A DNA stretch of 7,157 nucleotides from NCBI GenBank assembly GCA_945870085.1, contig CAMBQX010000090.1, positions 1 through 7,157 on the forward strand, read 5' to 3'. This document shows, in pieces, positions 1-6,526 of this stretch. The notes under the pieces were generated by a model. It ran no database searches. It had not been told where the DNA came from and saw only the letters and a program-made list of their open reading frames with translations. Source of the DNA: Bifidobacterium breve. Lineage in GTDB: Bacteria; Actinomycetota; Actinomycetes; S36-B12. The position numbers were made by a program, and so were the translations under genes. Position 1 is the stretch's first letter. Each line of letters begins with the position of its first letter.

Positions 1-435
1 GATCTGGATAAGTTGCTAGCGGGCCTGAGTGAAGCCGACATCGTGGTGGGCACGAGATTTCATCCCGATTCGATGTATTTCATTGGCGGGCCCAGGCGCT
101 GGGCCATGGTGTTGTTGTCGAAGGCACTCAGCGCAATGGCCAAGACCCCGATCAGTGATAGCACTTCCGGGTTTAGGTCAGCCGGTCCGCGCGCAATTGA
201 CTTATTCGCCGTCAACTATCCGGCCGATTACCTAGGCGACACCGTCGGCTCGTTATCGATTGCTATTCGGAACGGCTTGATCATTCGCGAAGCCCCGGTG
301 ACAATGTATTTTCGTGCTGTTGGCAGGCCGAGCAAGAACGCATTGTGGTCGGCGCTATATCTGGGCCGGGCGTCACTTGCACTATGTGCAACGTTGCTCG
401 CGCGCAGATCACAAGGCAAGGGGGATCAAACCTGA
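1..435 (+). CDS. Family 2 glycosyltransferase, polyprenyl-phosphate-sugar synthase type (5' truncated)
   Basis: This is the C-terminal 144 residues of a glycosyltransferase; the frame is open to the first base, so the true start lies upstream of the window. Visible landmarks are a VVGTR stretch (about residues 15-19), then SDSTSGFRS (residues 52-60), the equivalent of the DPTSGFR segment of dolichol-phosphate mannose synthase and GtrB-like GT2 enzymes, followed by an RAI(D) helix and an acidic Y-x-GD segment. The last 25 or so residues (LWSALYLGRASLALCATLLARR) are hydrophobic with a basic end and may form an amphipathic or membrane-associated helix. Enzymes of this group move a sugar from a nucleotide donor to undecaprenyl or dolichyl phosphate at the cytoplasmic face of the membrane. 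The catalytic N-terminal half, including the DxD motif, is outside the window, so the sugar cannot be predicted. The stop codon overlaps the start of the DUF2304 gene by one base, a pairing commonly seen for this subfamily. Confidence 0.85.
   Translation, partial: DLDKLLAGLSEADIVVGTRFHPDSMYFIGGPRRWAMVLLSKALSAMAKTPISDSTSGFRSAGPRAIDLFAVNYPADYLGDTVGSLSIAIRNGLIIREAPVTMYFRAVGRPSKNALWSALYLGRASLALCATLLARRSQGKGDQT
418..425 (+). promoter_or_regulatory. Shine-Dalgarno sequence for the DUF2304 gene
   Basis: A purine-rich AAGGGGGA lies inside the 3' end of the upstream glycosyltransferase gene, 9 nt before the ATG at 435. It supports the ATG at 435 as the start, rather than the longer in-frame reading from 345 that would overlap the glycosyltransferase gene extensively. 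Confidence 0.6.
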
Positions 436-785
436 TGGCCCCGAATATCTTGGCTGCGATTGCTGCGCTCATAACTTTCATCTTCGTCATCGATCTGCTA
501 CGCCGCGGGGTGCTGCGCGAGAAGTATGCCGTGCTGTGGTTGTTCTTCTCCGGCGCGGCATTGTTGCTCGCGATCTTCCCTGCGATCCTTGTTTGGCTCA
601 CCGAGGTGCTTGGCGTTGCCGAGCCGGTCAACCTGCTGTTCTTCGTCACCATCGTGCTGCTTGTGCTGGTGAGTGTGCAGCTGAGTTATGAACTGAGCCG
701 GCACGAGGCGCGGATTCGACGGTTGGCCGAAGAAGTCGCGCTTTTGCAAGAGGAAATCAACAGTCAGCGAAAAGATGGCGACTAG
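435..785 (+). CDS. DUF2304 family small membrane protein (GacJ-like)
   Basis: A protein of 116 residues, the usual size for DUF2304. Three hydrophobic segments are visible at about residues 4-22, 31-56 and 64-84. They are followed by a charged, heptad-like tail (about 86-112, with RRLAEEVALLQEEI) that looks like a short cytoplasmic coiled coil. The start is the ATG at 435, which shares one base with the preceding TGA and is preceded by a good ribosome binding site. DUF2304 proteins are typically encoded directly next to a GT2 polyprenyl-phosphate glycosyltransferase. In group A Streptococcus, the small membrane protein GacJ binds GacI and stimulates synthesis of undecaprenyl-phosphate-GlcNAc. 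By analogy, this protein is inferred to be the membrane partner and activator of the upstream enzyme. Family assignment rests on size, topology and neighbour; the partner role is inference. The 3' end overlaps the next gene by 11 nt. Confidence 0.8.
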   Translation: MAPNILAAIAALITFIFVIDLLRRGVLREKYAVLWLFFSGAALLLAIFPAILVWLTEVLGVAEPVNLLFFVTIVLLVLVSVQLSYELSRHEARIRRLAEEVALLQEEINSQRKDGD

Positions 786-1701
786 CGAACCAGTTTTGTT
801 GATTGCTTTCAATCGTCCAGAGCACTTGGTGAAAGTAATTGATCGCTTGCGCGAGGTGGAGCCAACCGCAATTTATTTCGCCGTTGATGGTGCTCGGGCT
901 GATCGCCCGGCGGAAAAAGCCAACGTCGATGCCTGCCGCGCGCTTATTGCCGCATTTGATTGGCCGTGCGAGGTAAAGACGTTGTTCCACGACACGAACC
1001 TGGGCTGCGGGCTTGGTGTCAGCTCCGCCATCACCTGGTTCTTCGAGCATGTTGAACGCGGGATCATCCTTGAGGATGACATCGTCCCCGACCCGAGTTT
1101 CTTCCCGTTCTGCTCGGAGTTGCTCGATCGCTACGCCGATGATGCTCGGGTGCAGGCCATCTCCGGCTGCAACTTCGTGCCGCCGTCGGCGCAAAGCCAC
1201 CCCGAGCAGGCCTATCGGTTCAGCCAGGTCGCCCATATTTGGGGCTGGGCTACTTGGCGCCGGTCGTGGGCCGGGTATCGGCTCGATATCGCCGGCTGGC
1301 GGAAGGAGCTTCCGCCAATCGAGCTTTGGAAGCGGGCAGGGCACTCGGTGCCCGGGGGTGTGTATTGGGGGTCAACCTTTGAGTTGCTCGCGCGCAAAGA
1401 AGTAGACACCTGGGATGGCCAGTACGTTTTCACCGCCATGGTCTCCGGGCAACTCACGGCAACCAGCAACGTCAACCTGATTGCGAACATTGGGTTTGGC
1501 ACCACCGCGACCCATACTTTCGAAGATCGCGATGAACTCCAGCCGATCTCACCAATTCGGTTGCCAACGGCTGCGGCTCCAGTCGTTCTCGATAGCAAGG
1601 CCGATGCGTGGACCCGCAGGAACCACTTCGGGGCCACCTGGCGCGGCCTCGTCAATCAGGGTTACCGATACCTTAAGCAACGTCAAGGGAGGTCGACGTG
1701 A
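775..1701 (+). CDS. GT2-like glycosyltransferase of the HlpA-like family
   Basis: A 308-residue soluble protein with a GT-A nucleotide-sugar-binding start (PVLLIAFNRPEHL, residues 6-18), the usual N-terminal signature of this group. An ILEDD segment (E100-D101-D102) is the likely metal and nucleotide-sugar-binding acidic motif. It is followed by the family-typical tract WGWATWRRSW (156-165) and, near the C terminus, a N-x-GFGTTATHT stretch. Proteins with this architecture are widely annotated as glycosyltransferases or, for historical reasons, as hemolytic protein HlpA-like; they sit in capsule and O-antigen clusters. Donor and acceptor cannot be read from the sequence. The ATG at 775 overlaps the DUF2304 gene by 11 nt without a strong ribosome binding site, suggesting translational coupling. 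The TGA overlaps the next GTG by 4 nt. No signal peptide or membrane segment is visible, so it is expected to act at the cytoplasmic side. Confidence 0.82.
   Translation: MATSEPVLLIAFNRPEHLVKVIDRLREVEPTAIYFAVDGARADRPAEKANVDACRALIAAFDWPCEVKTLFHDTNLGCGLGVSSAITWFFEHVERGIILEDDIVPDPSFFPFCSELLDRYADDARVQAISGCNFVPPSAQSHPEQAYRFSQVAHIWGWATWRRSWAGYRLDIAGWRKELPPIELWKRAGHSVPGGVYWGSTFELLARKEVDTWDGQYVFTAMVSGQLTATSNVNLIANIGFGTTATHTFEDRDELQPISPIRLPTAAAPVVLDSKADAWTRRNHFGATWRGLVNQGYRYLKQRQGRST
1685..1692 (+). promoter_or_regulatory. Strong Shine-Dalgarno sequence for the UDP-xylose synthase gene
   Basis: AAGGGAGG lies 5 nt upstream of the GTG at 1698. It is the best ribosome binding site in the window, and it fixes GTG 1698 as the start although that codon overlaps the stop of the preceding gene (GTGA). 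Confidence 0.7.
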
Positions 1702-2648
1702 TAATTGCTAAAGGCCGTGCACTCGTTACCGGTGGGGCTGGGTTCCTTGGCTCCCATCTGTGTGAGCGCCTGCTAAATGACGGCTATAGCGTCATCTGCG
1801 TCGACAACTACTACTCATCGACCAAGGACAACATCGCGCATCTACTCGATAACCCGCGCTTTGAAGTCATCCGGCACGATGTCACGTTCCCGCTGTATGT
1901 CGAGGTCGATGAGATCTACCACCTGGCCTGCCCGGCATCGCCGATTCACTATCAACGTGATCCGGTGCAAACCACCAAGACCGCGGTGCACGGCTCGATC
2001 AATATGCTCGGCCTCGCCAAGCGCACCGGAGCCAAAATTCTTTTGACTTCAACATCTGAGGTTTACGGTGATCCGTTGGTGCATCCCCAAACCGAGGATT
2101 ACTGGGGCAACGTCAACCCGATTGGCCCGCGTGCCTGCTACGACGAAGGCAAGCGCGCGGCTGAGACGTTGTTCTTCGACTACCACCGCCAACACAACCT
2201 GCATATCAAGGTCGTAAGGCTTTTCAATACCTACGGCCCGCGCATGCATCCCCATGATGGCCGGGTTGTTTCGAACTTCGTCGTCAGCGCGCTAACCGGT
2301 AAGCCGATCACCATCTACGGCGAGGGCCAACAGACGCGATCCTTCTGCTACGTCGATGACTTAATTGATGGGCTGATCGCCATGATGAATAGCGGTGATG
2401 ACGTTACCGGCCCGATCAACCTTGGTAATCCAGGTGAGTTCACCATTGCTGAGCTCGCTGCCGAAGTCATCAAGCAAACCGGTGTCGACCCCGGGATCGA
2501 ATACCTACCGCTGCCACCGGATGACCCAACGCGCCGCCAGCCTGACATCACCCGGGCGAAGCAGACCTTGGGTTGGGAGCCGACTATTGAACTAAAGGCC
2601 GGCTTGGCCAAGACCATCGAATATTTCCGCGGTGTCCTAGCCAGGTGA
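1698..2648 (+). CDS. uxs: UDP-glucuronate decarboxylase (UDP-xylose synthase), extended SDR family
   Basis: A 316-residue NAD-dependent enzyme that converts UDP-glucuronate to UDP-xylose and CO2 through a 4-keto intermediate in the cytoplasm. The Rossmann glycine motif TGGAGFLGSHL is at residues 11-21 and the D36-N37 acidic end of the second strand follows. The UXS-specific tract T119-S120-E121-VYGDP is present, followed by HPQTEDYWGNVNPIGPRACYDEGKR (129-153) containing the catalytic Tyr148 and Lys152. Further UXS hallmarks are RLFNTYGPRMHPHDGRVVSNF (174-194), the QTRSFCYVDD segment (212-221) and DDPTRRQPDI (275-284) with the arginine pair that contacts substrate. The length matches soluble bacterial UXS, with no N-terminal membrane anchor. 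All catalytic residues are present, so it should be active. No UDP-glucose dehydrogenase, which would supply UDP-glucuronate, lies in this window. The 3' end overlaps the next gene by 4 nt. A related dTDP- or UDP-sugar epimerase is much less likely because of the YWGNVNPIG signature. Confidence 0.95.
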   Translation: MIIAKGRALVTGGAGFLGSHLCERLLNDGYSVICVDNYYSSTKDNIAHLLDNPRFEVIRHDVTFPLYVEVDEIYHLACPASPIHYQRDPVQTTKTAVHGSINMLGLAKRTGAKILLTSTSEVYGDPLVHPQTEDYWGNVNPIGPRACYDEGKRAAETLFFDYHRQHNLHIKVVRLFNTYGPRMHPHDGRVVSNFVVSALTGKPITIYGEGQQTRSFCYVDDLIDGLIAMMNSGDDVTGPINLGNPGEFTIAELAAEVIKQTGVDPGIEYLPLPPDDPTRRQPDITRAKQTLGWEPTIELKAGLAKTIEYFRGVLAR

Positions 2649-4402
2649 TCACGGGTCCGGTTTTGGTACTGGTGACTTGGTTCGTCGCCGTACTCGCCAT
2701 CGCGGTAATGGGCTTGGCCCCGGCGCTGGTGGCTGGGCGTGGCGCCCTAAATGCGCGCAGCTTGCGCAGCTCCATTTGGTGGGGGCTGCTACTTGCCGCT
2801 GCCTTGATCCTCGCAACCAATATCTGGCTGCCGCTGCGCAGCGCCGCTGCTGCGATCGTCTTCGTCATCGCGTTAGCCCTGCTCGCAGTACTGGCGGTCT
2901 GGTTGCTGCGCCGCCATCCGCGCCGGCCCCTGCGGTTGGGCGGTTACGGCCGCTGGTGGCTGGTGCCGTTGTTTATCGCAATCGCTCTTGCCGTCATCTA
3001 CCTTGCTGTTGCCGCGCTGGGCCCGGTCACCAACTACGACAGCGGCCTCTACCACCTAGGTGCGATCAAGTACGCCGGTGATTTCGCAACTATCCCGGGG
3101 CTAGCGAATCTGTATTTCCCATTCGGCTATAACAACTCACTCTTTCCGCTCGCTGCCTTCCTCGGTAATGGTCCGTGGGATGGGGATGGCTACCGGTTGA
3201 TCAACGGCCTACTCATGATGCTGATGGCCACCGATCTAGTAATCCGTCTATTGCAACGCAAATACTCGGTGGGCACCTTCGTGCTCTTCATCGGTTTCGC
3301 CGCAGCCTGGGTGCCCCTTATTGCGCTGTCGGATTATTGGGTAACCAGCCCAACCTCGGACTCATCGGTGCTCATTTTGACTTTGGTCGCCGTCAGTTAT
3401 TTCTCGGACGCGCTAACAGGAACGAAAACCTGGCAGGGTGACGCGGCAGTGGCGGTTGTCATCGGGCTCCTACTGGTGTCGCTGCGCCCAACCATGGTGG
3501 CTTTCACCCTCACGTTGATCGCAATCATCTTGATCAGGGCTTGGCGCCGGCGCGGCGGGCAAAAGGCCAGCCCCCCCGTCAACAAAGCCCTGTGGTTCCT
3601 AGTTGGTGCAGCAGGTGTCGTACTGGCGGTGGTGCAAAGTGTCCGCGACTACCTGCTCAGCGGCTGGTTGCAGTACCCGCTGTCGATCTTCGCTTTCCAG
3701 ACCGACTGGGCCGCCCCCGACCCCACCTGGGCCCGCATGGCAACCCTGGGGGCGGCTCGCGACCCGGCGGACCTTTGGGCGGCCGCCGAGAATTGGGCTT
3801 GGATCCCCGGCTGGTTTGGCCGGTTACCGAGCCAGTGGGAGCCATTCGAATTAGCGCTACTTCTAGTGGTCGCCGGCGCCAGCCTGCTGCTAGCCCATCG
3901 GCTGACGCACGCGGTGCGCTGGCGCACCCTGCTGCTGGCGTTGGTGCCCAGTGTCGTAACTGTTTTGGTCTGGTTCTTCGCCTCCCCGCCGGCATTTCGG
4001 TTCGCCTGGGGGCCACTTTTCAGCCTCGGTGTCATCCCCCTGGGCTGGGCCCTTTATGCCCTTGCATCAAGAATCTCCATCGGTCACCTGTTAGCCCCAG
4101 TTTTAACCCTTGGCCTATCTGCGGTATTGGTACTCCTGCTCGGTTATTGCACGATCGCCAGGCTCGACACCGCCTGGACCGAAGACCGCACCTTCAGCCT
4201 CGGTCCGGTGCGCATCAACTATCAAGTGACACCAATTCCGATGCCGGAAACCAATCAGCAGCAGTTGCCATCTGGGCTGGTTATCTTGACTCCGGTGCCA
4301 TCTGATCAGTGCTGGGATGCCTATCCGCTCTGCGCGGGTCAAAACCCTGGTGCGATTAGCCAGCGCGGGAAGACCTTGCAGGACGGCTTCAGCGCGAACT
4401 GA
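2645..4402 (+). CDS. Large polytopic membrane protein, LIC_10190-like; candidate GT-C-type glycosyltransferase
   Basis: A 585-residue protein rich in hydrophobic segments (roughly a dozen by eye), starting at a GTG that overlaps the UXS stop by 4 nt. After the first three or four membrane segments comes a conserved-looking loop with NYDSGLYHLGAIKY (D132, H137), then IPGLANLYFPFGYNNSLFPL. This pattern is what I recall for the LIC_10190 membrane family (DxGLYH ... PGLANLH ... FNSS). The acidic residue and histidine in the first large loop are placed like the catalytic loop of GT-C glycosyltransferases. After the last membrane segment (to about residue 508), an approximately 75-residue polar tail carries C556-W557-D558 and C563, then QRGKTLQDGF at the end. 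This tail is probably extracytoplasmic. The inferred role is use of a lipid-linked sugar, or other export-side polysaccharide work. The function is unproven, and a polymerase-like (Wzy) role is the main alternative. Confidence 0.6.
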   Translation: MITGPVLVLVTWFVAVLAIAVMGLAPALVAGRGALNARSLRSSIWWGLLLAAALILATNIWLPLRSAAAAIVFVIALALLAVLAVWLLRRHPRRPLRLGGYGRWWLVPLFIAIALAVIYLAVAALGPVTNYDSGLYHLGAIKYAGDFATIPGLANLYFPFGYNNSLFPLAAFLGNGPWDGDGYRLINGLLMMLMATDLVIRLLQRKYSVGTFVLFIGFAAAWVPLIALSDYWVTSPTSDSSVLILTLVAVSYFSDALTGTKTWQGDAAVAVVIGLLLVSLRPTMVAFTLTLIAIILIRAWRRRGGQKASPPVNKALWFLVGAAGVVLAVVQSVRDYLLSGWLQYPLSIFAFQTDWAAPDPTWARMATLGAARDPADLWAAAENWAWIPGWFGRLPSQWEPFELALLLVVAGASLLLAHRLTHAVRWRTLLLALVPSVVTVLVWFFASPPAFRFAWGPLFSLGVIPLGWALYALASRISIGHLLAPVLTLGLSAVLVLLLGYCTIARLDTAWTEDRTFSLGPVRINYQVTPIPMPETNQQQLPSGLVILTPVPSDQCWDAYPLCAGQNPGAISQRGKTLQDGFSAN

Positions 4403-4409
4403 ACCAGCC
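4385..4409. terminator. Possible bidirectional hairpin at the convergent gene ends
   Basis: GGCT-TCAG (4385-4392) can pair with CTGA (4399-4402) and AGCC (4406-4409), leaving a 6-nt loop CGCGAA and a 3-nt bulge. Both stop codons lie inside the stem. There is no T tract on either side, so classical intrinsic termination is not supported. It may only slow polymerase or protect 3' ends. Confidence 0.25.
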
Positions 4410-5360
4410 GTGGCGTTTGGGATAGGTAACTGCCGCCTGCAGGTATTGCTGGCCCCGGACCAGCGCAGATTTAGTGGGGCTGGCCGCTAGAGCAATTGAC
4501 GTATCGAAAGTGCCACCGGCCACCGCCGCCTCAACCGCAAATGACGACTCGTGGAAATAAACCATCGCTTTGGCATGTGTCAGCAATCGCCAGTCCACGA
4601 GGGCCGCCTGCTGGCTACCACCCGATGTTCGATCCCAAACTAGATGCTCGACGCTCCAGGGCATTAGGCCAAGACCTAATGCTTCATCCGTCCACCTTTG
4701 CCGAGCCGCCGCGTTGTCGCCGGCGATGAAGAGGTCGGTTATGCCAGTGCGCGTCGAAAGGCGCCGCAACGCCTGCCTAATCGCACCAGCTAGGGGCGTT
4801 TGGTGTGATCGGTCGGTGTAGCGCAGATGCAGGCCAAGGAAGGCGGGCCGCGAGGCTAGTTCAGCCTGCACCGCACTCTCGATCTCGGAAGTAAAGGCGA
4901 TTTCACGATAGAAACTCTGCCGAAGTTCTCTGAACTCCGCCTCCCATTTGGTCTCGGCTTGGTTGGTGGGAGCCATGAAGAACTTTCCGCCAGCGGCAAT
5001 GATCAGGGTTTGCGGCGAACGAGAAACAGAAAATAGTTTTGCAAGTTCAGGCATGAAGTGCTGTTCACCAAGATCATTTCCGGCCAGATAGATTCGGTTG
5101 CTGTTTGCGTCATGGGTGAGGTACTTGGGCACTAGGTCACGGGTGCAATTGAAACTTTCAATAGCTGCGGCGCAGGTCAACACGTGACTTCGACAGAAGT
5201 CACTGGAAAAAACGGAGTCTGCTCCGACGGGAACAACATCGTCCGGCTCCCAGCAGATCGAAAGCTCGGCGTCGATTTGCGGCGCCAGTATGGCGACGCT
5301 AGCGATGGCCTGGAGTCGATTTATGTAGCCGCTCAGGGGGAAGAGCAGGATGCGGTGCAC
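4389..5360 (-). CDS. Putative glycosyltransferase with fucosyltransferase/NodZ-like HxRxTD motif
   Basis: A 323-residue protein on the strand opposite to all its neighbours. Near the N terminus, LSGYINRLQAIASVAILA (9-26) resembles the G-x-(G)NRL loop and following helix that opens the GT-B domain of fucosyltransferase-superfamily enzymes (GT11, GT23/NodZ, POFUT). In the middle, GLHLRYTDRSHQTP (176-189) contains H178-x-R180-x-x-D183, the superfamily's donor-binding H-x-R-x-(T/G)-D motif. A FIAGDN segment (211-216) and a C-terminal DWRLLTHAKAMVYFHESSFAVEAA block (256-279) complete the usual order. The likely reaction is transfer of fucose or another sugar from a GDP-sugar; the donor is inference. 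The chosen start is GTG 5360; the frame is closed by a stop at 5388-5390. No ribosome binding site is visible, but a TAGAAT hexamer ends 5 nt upstream, fitting leaderless expression. The 3' end overlaps the membrane protein gene by 14 nt. Confidence 0.6.
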   Translation of the reverse strand: MHRILLFPLSGYINRLQAIASVAILAPQIDAELSICWEPDDVVPVGADSVFSSDFCRSHVLTCAAAIESFNCTRDLVPKYLTHDANSNRIYLAGNDLGEQHFMPELAKLFSVSRSPQTLIIAAGGKFFMAPTNQAETKWEAEFRELRQSFYREIAFTSEIESAVQAELASRPAFLGLHLRYTDRSHQTPLAGAIRQALRRLSTRTGITDLFIAGDNAAARQRWTDEALGLGLMPWSVEHLVWDRTSGGSQQAALVDWRLLTHAKAMVYFHESSFAVEAAVAGGTFDTSIALAASPTKSALVRGQQYLQAAVTYPKRHGWFSSR

Positions 5361-5365
5361 GGTGC

Positions 5366-5371
5366 ATTCTA
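5366..5371 (-). promoter_or_regulatory. Predicted -10 element (TAGAAT) of the fucosyltransferase-like gene
   Basis: On the minus strand TAGAAT matches the TATAAT consensus at five of six positions and ends 5 nt before GTG 5360. Transcription would begin at or within a base or two of the start codon, giving a leaderless mRNA. No -35 at ideal spacing is clear: TTGAAT lies 14 nt upstream, which is short. Confidence 0.45.
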
Positions 5372-5416
5372 GGACTCGTCTGGTAATTCAAGAAAGGCTG
5401 CCGCGGGGCCAACCCC

Positions 5417-5422
5417 TAAGAT
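5417..5422 (+). promoter_or_regulatory. Predicted -10 element (TAAGAT) of the GT4 glycosyltransferase gene
   Basis: TAAGAT fits TANNNT, and its last T is exactly at -7 relative to GTG 5429. This is the geometry described for leaderless actinobacterial transcripts. No convincing -35 hexamer is seen, and there is no Shine-Dalgarno sequence before the GTG, which is consistent with a leaderless start. Confidence 0.45.
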
Positions 5423-5428
5423 CATGGG

Positions 5429-6517
5429 GTGTGGTTAGCCTTCGATGAGCAGATCTTCGTGGCTCAGCACTATGGCGGGATCTCCCGGTTGTTCGCCGAA
5501 TTGTCAAAGCAGTTCTTGCGTGACGACGCTCTAGAGGTCGATTTACTGCCACTTGATGCCCCGGTGGTCAACCGGTATTTACTTGACGAGCCACATCTTC
5601 GAGATCGTCTCAAGGTCACAGACGCCGGCACGACAGTTGCGGCACTAGCCCGCTACTTCGTGCGAATGCGGCCTCGAACAAGTGTCGACGTAATCCACAA
5701 CACTTTTTATTTGCCGCATGGCCTGGCTGGCTATCCCAAGGCGCGCCGGGTGGTGACGGTGCACGACATGATCCCCGAACTGCTTCCCAAGAGTCGGCGG
5801 CGGCTTGACTTCATCACCTTGAAGAGGCGCTATGTGATGTCAGCCGATCATGTGATCTGCGTTTCCGAGGCCACGCGAAACGACATGCTGCGGGTTTATG
5901 GCGACATCAAGGCACCTATCTCGGTGGTGTATCACGGTGTCGATCCAATTTTTCGGCCAAGTGATCCCCGGGTGCCAGGGTTACCCGATCGCTATCTGCT
6001 CTTTGTCGGTAACCGAGGGCAATACAAGGATGCAAACGTATTACTCAATGCTTTCGCGAGTTTGCGCGCCAAAGATGACACCCTGGCTTTGGTCTTCACC
6101 GGCGGCGGGGCATTCTCGCGAGCAGAGCGCGCCCAGCATCAAGAACTACGGATCGCGGATCGTATTAGCCAGGTCTCGCTAAAGGACACCGCGATGTCCG
6201 GTGCGTACGGCAACGCCTTGATGTGTGTTTTTCCCTCCAGATTCGAAGGTTTTGGCCTACCGGCTCTGGAGGCCATGGCCTGCGGCACGCCGGCGGTGCT
6301 CGCGCGAAGTTCATCTCTGCCAGAGGTTGGCGGCGATGCCGCGAAGTACTTCACCCCCGGTGATGCACATGATCTCGCAGGTGCCATCGAAGCCCTGCTA
6401 AGCGATGACCAAGAGCGAAACCGCATGAGGAATACTGGGATTTCCCGGGCCCAGGGTTTTACTTGGGGCACCGCGGCCGCCAAGACAGCGGGTATTTACC
6501 AATCCTTGGTGGGGTAG
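5429..6517 (+). CDS. GT4-type (group 1) glycosyltransferase, GT-B fold
   Basis: A 362-residue retaining glycosyltransferase. The N terminus has FDEQIFVAQHYGGISRLFAEL (5-25), the typical opening of this subgroup, with the glycine loop that contacts acceptor or phosphate. TVHDMIPELLP lies near residue 110, and ICVSEATRNDM marks the end of the N-terminal domain. The interdomain segment is YHGVDPIFRP (H169), followed by LLFVGNRGQYKDANVLLNAF at the start of the C-terminal Rossmann domain. The nucleotide-sugar site is FPSRFEGFGLPALEAMACGTPAVL, with the EX7E pair E273 and E281. The protein has normal full length and no signal peptide, so it should act on a lipid-linked glycan at the cytoplasmic membrane surface. 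Many relatives are mannosyl- or rhamnosyltransferases, but the sugar cannot be fixed here. Start GTG 5429 is chosen from homology to the family N terminus; the upstream ATG at 5424 is out of frame. The next gene begins 9 nt after the stop. Confidence 0.9.
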   Translation: MWLAFDEQIFVAQHYGGISRLFAELSKQFLRDDALEVDLLPLDAPVVNRYLLDEPHLRDRLKVTDAGTTVAALARYFVRMRPRTSVDVIHNTFYLPHGLAGYPKARRVVTVHDMIPELLPKSRRRLDFITLKRRYVMSADHVICVSEATRNDMLRVYGDIKAPISVVYHGVDPIFRPSDPRVPGLPDRYLLFVGNRGQYKDANVLLNAFASLRAKDDTLALVFTGGGAFSRAERAQHQELRIADRISQVSLKDTAMSGAYGNALMCVFPSRFEGFGLPALEAMACGTPAVLARSSSLPEVGGDAAKYFTPGDAHDLAGAIEALLSDDQERNRMRNTGISRAQGFTWGTAAAKTAGIYQSLVG

Positions 6518-6526
6518 CCTGAGGCC

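Noticed and set aside
345..434. A 30-residue N-terminal extension of the DUF2304 protein, reading from 345.
   Set aside because: It would overlap the upstream glycosyltransferase by 91 nt, makes the protein longer than the family norm, and ignores the ribosome binding site and ATG at 435.
757..1344. A 195-residue minus-strand open frame opposite the HlpA-like glycosyltransferase gene.
   Set aside because: It is antisense to a gene with clear family motifs, has no recognisable domain, and has low-complexity Pro/Arg content typical of shadow frames.
3541..4305. A 254-residue plus-strand open frame inside the membrane protein gene.
   Set aside because: It is a Pro/Arg/Gly-rich shadow frame of a high-G+C gene, without recognisable domains; the overlapping membrane protein frame is clearly the coding one.
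5184..5372. A 62-residue plus-strand open frame covering the 5' end of the fucosyltransferase-like gene.
   Set aside because: It lies antisense to the N-terminal signature of that gene, and no domain is visible.
5405..5430. Two alternative small hairpins, GGGG-ccaa-CCCC (5405-5416) and ACCCC-(9 nt)-GGGGT (5412-5430), suggesting an attenuator or RNA switch over the GTG start.
   Set aside because: If the predicted start sites are right, this stretch is not transcribed in either direction, and the stems are only 4-5 bp. It could be an operator, but nothing else supports that.
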